A DNA stretch of 64,000 nucleotides from Aequorivita aquimaris (GTDB lineage Bacteria; Bacteroidota; Bacteroidia; Flavobacteriales; Flavobacteriaceae): the NCBI RefSeq assembly GCF_001573155.1, contig NZ_JRWG01000001.1, positions 372,001-436,000 on the forward strand, in the 5' to 3' direction. The translations under genes and the position numbers were made by a program. Below the pieces are notes generated by a model. The model had not been told where the DNA came from. It searched no databases and was given only the letters and a program-made list of their open reading frames with translations. Below are positions 58,427-64,000 of this stretch, piece after piece (position 1 is the first letter of the stretch; each line of letters begins with the position of its first letter).

Positions 58427-60421
58427 CTAATTATCTAAATCTCTCAATTGTTGTAGTAATAGCTCTCTTTGATACGCCTTATCGTCATCATATTTTTTTA
58501 AATACATTTGAATAAGTTTATTTCTCAGGAAATCTTCTGATATTATTTCAATTCTCTTTTTTATTTCTTGTGGATTCTCATTAAAATTAGGTTCAATTTC
58601 TTTCTTTTCATTAGAGCGAAGTGTATTAATAATCTTCTCAATATCAAGCCTCGCTTTTTCGCCTATGTAATATTTTTCAAGGAAAAAACTATCAGTAAGC
58701 AAATCGTAAATATTTGCTCCATAGGTTTGAGGTTCTGTCAATGAACTTAAGGGATTACCTTCATTTAATTTTAAAACGTTGGATATTGGTATGTCTGAAA
58801 GGATATATGGCGAATGAGTTAAGAAAAGTATATTCAAACCTTTGATAAATGCAATATTTGTAAAAGTTATTTTACCAATAGCATCTAACATATCATTTAT
58901 ATAAGTTCTCTGCCATTCAGGATGATAATATAATTCTATTTCGTCCAATACAATATTTAGATAATGGTAACTATGAAATTCATTGTTAGAAACATTCTTT
59001 GCATTATAATTACTGACAGAATTTAAGTTGATGATGTGATAGATAATAGAGCTTATGCTATGCACTTTCTGTTTCTCGCCTGAACTAAGAGCATCGATGC
59101 TTGAACCGTCTTCCAAAATGATATTTGTATCATAAAATGAAGGGGGCGCTAACATATAAGTATTAACAAAGAATGATTCTTTATCTATAATTTGCTGGAT
59201 TTTTTTTGCAAACTCATTTATTACAATTTCGTTTCGTTTAGATTTAATATTATCGATAGAACCGAATAATAATTCATAATATTTAAGGTAAAGAATAGCA
59301 CCTTTTACCTTAAAAAAAATGTGACTATTGCTTTCATTTACAGTTTTTATAAATGCATTGATATTTCTAAGTAGTTTTTTATCCTCTATCTCGTTGTAAT
59401 ACTTATGATATGGTCTATAGTATGTGGCAATTTTTAAAAGTTTACTGCAGATGTAATTAATACACACATTAAAGAACAAGTTTGAATCTAAGTCTTTTTT
59501 AGCTATATTAAAGTTAAAAATCCTTTCAATAGAATTGATAACCTTTTTCCTTAATTCCTTATTCTTCTGAGCCTCTAACTCAAACCCTTTCAATTTATCA
59601 GAATTATAGCTAATCTCTATTTTTTCCGCAATCTTACTGTTTGCAATATTTCTTAAAGAATTGATTGGCTCTTGATTTTTTATGTCCTGTAATAGGTTAG
59701 CTTGAAGTCTCCTCTTTAATAGTTTATTTTCTCTTACTATGTCGATATTACCATTGTCTCTCATAGGATTGAGTACTATAGGTGTTTGATAACCATCATT
59801 CTTATGAAATAAAGAATTAACCCATCTACCTACTTCTAAAGCATTCAAAGCATAATGAGAATAATTGACAGTGATAGTGTAAAAATATTCTTTGAAATCA
59901 GACTGAGTAAAAGTTAAACATTCATTATTATTTTTTATCAGATAATCGTTTTGTAAACTTAATACACTCTTAGTAATAGTACCCTCTGAAAAGTTGACTA
60001 CAAAAAAATCATTCCCAACTAAATAAAACAATTCAAGTTCCAATTCCTTAAATGGTGTAAGAACTCTATTGCTTTTGGGATCTCTAAGAAGTTTTAAAAA
60101 TGCACCTAAGTTGTAAGTAGCTAAATAAAGCAATTCTATAAGTGAACTTTTGCCTGACCCATTTTTGCCAACTACCGCACTAATATTAACTTCAATTTCG
60201 TGACCTTCAATATCTAATGAAAATAAATCTACAAATGAATCACTATTAATACCTATTTTACTAAAATCCTTATTTGGAAAGAAATAATTTGCATAGAAGG
60301 GGTATACTGTATTTGTTTCTAAAACCTTGTATGGGTCAATTTTTCTATTACTATCTGGTATAGTAATAAAACGTTTTTGCTCCGCTCCTGTTTTTAATGC
60401 AATTAGCTTAAATCCTTTCAT
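58427..60421 (-). CDS. AAA/SMC-like ATPase, PtuA-like
   Basis: A 664-residue ABC/SMC-type ATPase. Walker A is GKNGSGKSS (85-93), signature LSSGEKQ (445-451), Walker B LNIVLDE (488-494) and the H-loop FLTHSPYILSD near 540. A long helical insert (230-430) lies between. The N-terminus has no membrane signal. It is 6 bp below the PHP-ATPase gene and 1 bp above the HNH gene. As PtuA it would control the nuclease in response to phage or nucleotide depletion (family knowledge). Confidence 0.8.
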   Translation of the reverse strand: MKGFKLIALKTGAEQKRFITIPDSNRKIDPYKVLETNTVYPFYANYFFPNKDFSKIGINSDSFVDLFSLDIEGHEIEVNISAVVGKNGSGKSSLIELLYLATYNLGAFLKLLRDPKSNRVLTPFKELELELFYLVGNDFFVVNFSEGTITKSVLSLQNDYLIKNNNECLTFTQSDFKEYFYTITVNYSHYALNALEVGRWVNSLFHKNDGYQTPIVLNPMRDNGNIDIVRENKLLKRRLQANLLQDIKNQEPINSLRNIANSKIAEKIEISYNSDKLKGFELEAQKNKELRKKVINSIERIFNFNIAKKDLDSNLFFNVCINYICSKLLKIATYYRPYHKYYNEIEDKKLLRNINAFIKTVNESNSHIFFKVKGAILYLKYYELLFGSIDNIKSKRNEIVINEFAKKIQQIIDKESFFVNTYMLAPPSFYDTNIILEDGSSIDALSSGEKQKVHSISSIIYHIINLNSVSNYNAKNVSNNEFHSYHYLNIVLDEIELYYHPEWQRTYINDMLDAIGKITFTNIAFIKGLNILFLTHSPYILSDIPISNVLKLNEGNPLSSLTEPQTYGANIYDLLTDSFFLEKYYIGEKARLDIEKIINTLRSNEKKEIEPNFNENPQEIKKRIEIISEDFLRNKLIQMYLKKYDDDKAYQRELLLQQLRDLDN

Positions 60422-60427
60422 ATATGT

Positions 60428-63217
60428 TTAAACTATTTTATATCTATCTGAACGCATTTTGAAAGCTTTCTCACTTCCTTCCATAACATCGCAAATCTCT
60501 TTCTTTATCTCTTCTCTTTCTACAGTTCCTGAGTGTAATACAGATGTATATTGACTTTCTGAATCCATTGAAATAATGTATTCAGCATCTCCATTAACAG
60601 GAATATTGGCGTTATGTGTGACTACAATAATTTGCCTACTACCTTTAGCTACTTTTAGTCTATCTACAATCAAATCATAGACTAACCTATTATCTAAATC
60701 ATCCTCTGGTTGGTCTAATAATAAGGGTATAGACCCAAATGAAAGCAGAAAAGTTAATATTGCCGTTGTACGTTGTCCAGCAGAAGCTGTTGATAATGAT
60801 TTAAACACAGTAGCATTTTCAGGTTTATACTCTACAACAACCTCATCTTCTGGCATAAATAACTCTAATTCATCCATACCAGCATCGGTAATACCTTTAA
60901 CAGCATTCTTGAAATGCCCACCAACTATATCTGCATTATCATCAAAGTAATTTTTACGTAGTTCATCTTTTACCTCTTTTATTTTTTGTTCTACTTGACC
61001 TCTAAAGCATAAATCTTTGAGTTTTCTAAAATCTTCTTCAAAAGATGTATCCTTGCCAATAATTTTACGGACTTGTAACTCGAAGCTTGTTTGATTTCTA
61101 AATGGTTTAATTTTCACCCTAATTTTATCGTCTGTTACATTAGCATCGATAAACTCTTTACGCTTATCTGTAATATCTTTGCATAGTTGAATAAATTCTT
61201 CTTGATATTTAGCTCTCTCTATAAGCTCTAATCTTTCTTTTTCTTTTATTACATCAAGTGCTACTAATTCTTCTTCTTTATCTTCAATATCTTTGGATAT
61301 AGCTTCATATTGGTCAATATTCTCTACGCCTTCCGATTCAAGCTCAGCTTTCTTAGTATCATAATTTGTTATTGCTGTAGAATATGCTTGTTGCCATTGT
61401 GAAGATGCCAATTTAGTCGCTAAATCATTTTTAATTTGGGATATAGATGTTATTAATGCTTCATACTCTGTAGCCTTTGCAGATAGAGATTGCTTAACTT
61501 CAAACAGTATATCTTGAATTTCTTCTTTATTTTCTTCTGAAAAACTTTCTTCCTTTGGTTGTTCAATTTCAAATTCAGCTTTTAAACTCTCTAATTGATT
61601 AACTAAATCCTGAATTTTTTCCTTGTAATCATTGAGCAATTTTTCTTCTTCAGCAAATGTCTTCTTTTCTGCCATTAACTCTTTGATTCCTGCCTTATCT
61701 AAAGTTTCTAATTTCTTTTTTAAATCCTCAATGTCAGTTTTTAATTTAAGTCTTGATTTTAAGCTTACCTGATAAGTCCTAATGGTACTACAAGATTTTA
61801 AGAAATTTTCTTTAGCAACCTTTCTTTTATCCTTTAACTCACTTATTTCTTGAACATTTAAGTCAATTCTATCCAATAAAGCATTAGGGTCTTTAGATAT
61901 TTCAAATATTTGTTTTTGGGAATACTGTTCAAACTCTAAAAAACTTAAAAATTCTTCTTCTTCAATTTCAACCCAATTACCCTCAACTAATTTATGAATT
62001 TCAATAGATTGACTTTCTGAGCTTTTTATGTGTGATGCTTTTACTCTGTATAAAAAATCTTTACGAATAAACTCTATTTCAATTGTAGATTCATCATTAA
62101 ACACACCTATTGACTCCGTTCCTCTAACTTCATTTGTTTTATAAAAACTATTATGCTCTTTAAGTAAATCATTAAAATTTGCAAGATTACTTGTGCGGTT
62201 AAAAACACCTCTTATAAATCTTAGAATACTTGACTTTCCGCTACCACGACCACCAATGATAGTGTTTAGTTGTGGGTTAAATCCAATTTTAAAAGGCTCT
62301 ATTCCTGTTAAAGTAGTATTAGTTATTGTTATAGATTTTATCCAAAACTCAGGCTTATCCGTTACAGAGTTTGCATCAACGAAATCATTAACTATTCTAT
62401 GTGATGGCAATAAAAATGCTTGTCTTAATCCTTCTAAAGAAGGTATTTCGTCCATTTTTATATATGTAAAACGTGAACCAATGCCATCTAAACCGTGCTT
62501 AGGGTTTTTAGGTTCGTGTGGATTATCAGAAAAAGTTAATAATGCTAAGTTGTTTTCTTTGGATAGTTTAACTGTATTATACCATTTCTTAGCTGTAGCA
62601 TCATCTATTGCTGGTGCAGGATTATTGTAATAGTCATTTAGACTTGCTACCACACTACCTATCGTTGCAGTAGAATATTCATTCTCATAAAATGCTTTAT
62701 GTACAACTTGTACAGCATTAATATCTTCTCTTCTGTAAAACTCTTCTAATATTTGATTACCAATTGATTCCAAGCCATTAAATTCGTCTATATGAGCAGG
62801 TATTACAATAGCTCCATACTTTAAAGCCATATCGGCAATTTCTATAATACTCTTATTTGTTTTTGCATCTTGGTTACCAAAATTTGCTTCATCAATATCA
62901 CATCTTATTAAAAAGTCACGAATATCATTTGCTTGTTTGGAAGGATCAAACAATACCAACAAATGAACTTTTGATGTATCGCAAGTAATTTCAACACCAG
63001 GGAAGATAGTAAGATTAGTTCCTTTGGCAGCCTCTTGAATTTCTGTAATGCCATTTGCACTATTGTGGTCAGTAACTGCTACACAATCTAAACCTTGTTC
63101 AATCGCTCTATCAACCCATTGTTGTGCCGTTACTTCTCTATCTTGAAAACATCTACTTGCAGTAGTATGCAAATGTAAATCACACTTATACCACCTTGCT
63201 CCGTTAAAATCTTGCAT
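60428..63217 (-). CDS. PHP-domain AAA ATPase (TrlF-like)
   Basis: A 929-residue protein with an N-terminal PHP phosphoesterase domain (DLHLHT at 13-18; DHNSANG at 50; FPGVEIT at 72; H142/E145 in IPAHIDEF) fused to an SMC-type ATPase. Walker A is IIGGRGSGKSS (320-330), a coiled coil spans ~470-740, the signature is STASAGQRT near 830 and Walker B LLLDQPEDDLD near 850. This matches the TrlF-type AAA-like ATPases of defence islands. It lies 8 bp below the Res-like gene. PHP may hydrolyse nucleic acid or a phosphoester; substrate unknown. Confidence 0.85.
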   Translation of the reverse strand: MQDFNGARWYKCDLHLHTTASRCFQDREVTAQQWVDRAIEQGLDCVAVTDHNSANGITEIQEAAKGTNLTIFPGVEITCDTSKVHLLVLFDPSKQANDIRDFLIRCDIDEANFGNQDAKTNKSIIEIADMALKYGAIVIPAHIDEFNGLESIGNQILEEFYRREDINAVQVVHKAFYENEYSTATIGSVVASLNDYYNNPAPAIDDATAKKWYNTVKLSKENNLALLTFSDNPHEPKNPKHGLDGIGSRFTYIKMDEIPSLEGLRQAFLLPSHRIVNDFVDANSVTDKPEFWIKSITITNTTLTGIEPFKIGFNPQLNTIIGGRGSGKSSILRFIRGVFNRTSNLANFNDLLKEHNSFYKTNEVRGTESIGVFNDESTIEIEFIRKDFLYRVKASHIKSSESQSIEIHKLVEGNWVEIEEEEFLSFLEFEQYSQKQIFEISKDPNALLDRIDLNVQEISELKDKRKVAKENFLKSCSTIRTYQVSLKSRLKLKTDIEDLKKKLETLDKAGIKELMAEKKTFAEEEKLLNDYKEKIQDLVNQLESLKAEFEIEQPKEESFSEENKEEIQDILFEVKQSLSAKATEYEALITSISQIKNDLATKLASSQWQQAYSTAITNYDTKKAELESEGVENIDQYEAISKDIEDKEEELVALDVIKEKERLELIERAKYQEEFIQLCKDITDKRKEFIDANVTDDKIRVKIKPFRNQTSFELQVRKIIGKDTSFEEDFRKLKDLCFRGQVEQKIKEVKDELRKNYFDDNADIVGGHFKNAVKGITDAGMDELELFMPEDEVVVEYKPENATVFKSLSTASAGQRTTAILTFLLSFGSIPLLLDQPEDDLDNRLVYDLIVDRLKVAKGSRQIIVVTHNANIPVNGDAEYIISMDSESQYTSVLHSGTVEREEIKKEICDVMEGSEKAFKMRSDRYKIV

Positions 63218-63225
63218 ATATAATC

Positions 63226-64000
63226 CTATTTCATATCCTTTAATATATCTATCAATTGCGCTACTGTTCTTGCTCCGTCTAATTTCTCTCCTTTAAAAAC
63301 CATAAAGTAACGATAATTATTTCCTGCTTTACTTGCCCACTTCTCGCCTAATCGTAATTTTTGTTGACTATCAGAACCATCTAAATAATCTCCTTTAGTT
63401 TCAATAAGTATTGTATTTCCATTCTTCATTTTAACAATAAAATCTGGATAATGATTAATAAAACCATTTAGCAAAAATCCTTTACCACGCTCTAAATTTC
63501 TATGCCAATACACCACACTATCAAGATTTGCTACTTCATTGATTACTTGTTTTTCAAAATCATTAATATCCTCTTCTTGTATGTAAAGATTTTTAGTAAT
63601 GCTTTTAATTGGTTTTTTGGGACTAATTTTTTTAGAGAATTTAAATAAAGGCTTGCATACTATTGTTCCTTTATCTAATAAAATATCAAACTTCTTTTCA
63701 GAATATTGCTCTTTTAAAATTTCTATTTTATCCTTAATCATATTAGCATAAATAGATTCATTATTAGTGATTTCAGCAATCTTTTCACTGTTTAAATTCC
63801 CAATAATCTTTTTTACATAAGCAATTATTTGCGGTTCTGGTATTTGGTCAATCTTCTTGATGATTTTAGTAATGCGACCAGCAATTTGATTAATTTTCTG
63901 CTCTGGCGTAAGTGTTGTAAGGTATTCTGCAAACGCTTCCTTTACGTGATTATCTACATACTTATACTCTGGCACATATTCATCTTTTCTACCTTCTGCA
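63226..64000 (-). CDS. C-terminal part of a Type III Res-like or helicase-nuclease protein (partial)
   Basis: The frame is open to the window end; residues visible there read EGRKDEYVPEYKYVDNHVKE. The visible ~258 residues contain a PD-(D/E)XK nuclease core near the end: YPDFIVKMKNGNTILIETKG, then WASKAGNNYRYFMVFKGEK. This resembles the C-terminal nuclease of Type III restriction Res subunits or related DEAD/DEAH proteins. The helicase motifs would lie beyond the window. It is the first visible gene of the defence operon. The true start is outside the window. Confidence 0.6.
   Translation of the reverse strand, partial: AEGRKDEYVPEYKYVDNHVKEAFAEYLTTLTPEQKINQIAGRITKIIKKIDQIPEPQIIAYVKKIIGNLNSEKIAEITNNESIYANMIKDKIEILKEQYSEKKFDILLDKGTIVCKPLFKFSKKISPKKPIKSITKNLYIQEEDINDFEKQVINEVANLDSVVYWHRNLERGKGFLLNGFINHYPDFIVKMKNGNTILIETKGDYLDGSDSQQKLRLGEKWASKAGNNYRYFMVFKGEKLDGARTVAQLIDILKDMK

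Overview
The window comes from the chromosome of a Bacteroidota, most likely a Flavobacteriaceae. The evidence is a SusC/SusD pair, two secreted proteins with type IX (Por) secretion C-terminal domains, an RteC protein, TPR-type and LytTR regulators, AT-rich spacers, scarce Shine-Dalgarno sequences and several exact TAnnTTTG -7 promoter boxes. I cannot name the genus. I saw no rRNA, tRNA or CRISPR array.

Layout. (1) 1-1860: the end of an unknown gene, then trxA-deoC-deoD with overlapping starts, closed by a bidirectional terminator. (2) 1900-10392, minus strand: HPF and universal stress protein, a five-gene tripartite RND efflux operon, and a DUF302 gene. All three units carry a Crp/Fnr-like palindrome exactly 22 bp from the -7 box. 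(3) 10741-22788: an accessory stretch with secreted T9SS proteins, repeats derived from a REP-associated transposase (RAYT), a truncated duplicate of a secreted-protein gene, a PLD-like enzyme, and an unrecognised cassette of one soluble and two tiny membrane proteins. (4) 22789-27017: a Y-family polymerase coupled to a second DnaE-type polymerase behind a twin-palindrome promoter. (5) 27201-40037: a stress and repair island with SDR, DUF1328, VOC, HMCES/YedK, a CHASE3 kinase with two receivers, DUF892, YetF, SemiSWEET, YqcI/YcgG, MgtC, DUF1989, LigD and Ku. Several of its genes share a GTTAAA-N7-TAAA box.

(6) 40204-54095: RteC and LytTR regulators, a small lipoprotein, a TPR kinase and regulator, a MauE-like membrane protein, a four-cysteine DUF6520-like exported peptide, and a convergent S9 peptidase-SusD-SusC operon. 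The set looks like a regulated peptide or thiol system at the cell surface. (7) 54096-55086: a gene-free kilobase with duplicated hairpin-plus-T-run elements, GC-rich tandem hairpins and a 106-nt nested stem structure. (8) 55087-64000: a defence island with an XRE regulator facing a tight minus-strand operon: the C-terminus of a probable Type III Res-like nuclease, a PHP-AAA (TrlF-like) ATPase, a Septu-like ATPase plus HNH pair, and a new-looking PD-(D/E)XK protein.

Across the window many spacers hold degenerate tandem repeats of different sequences but the same period, seven bases.
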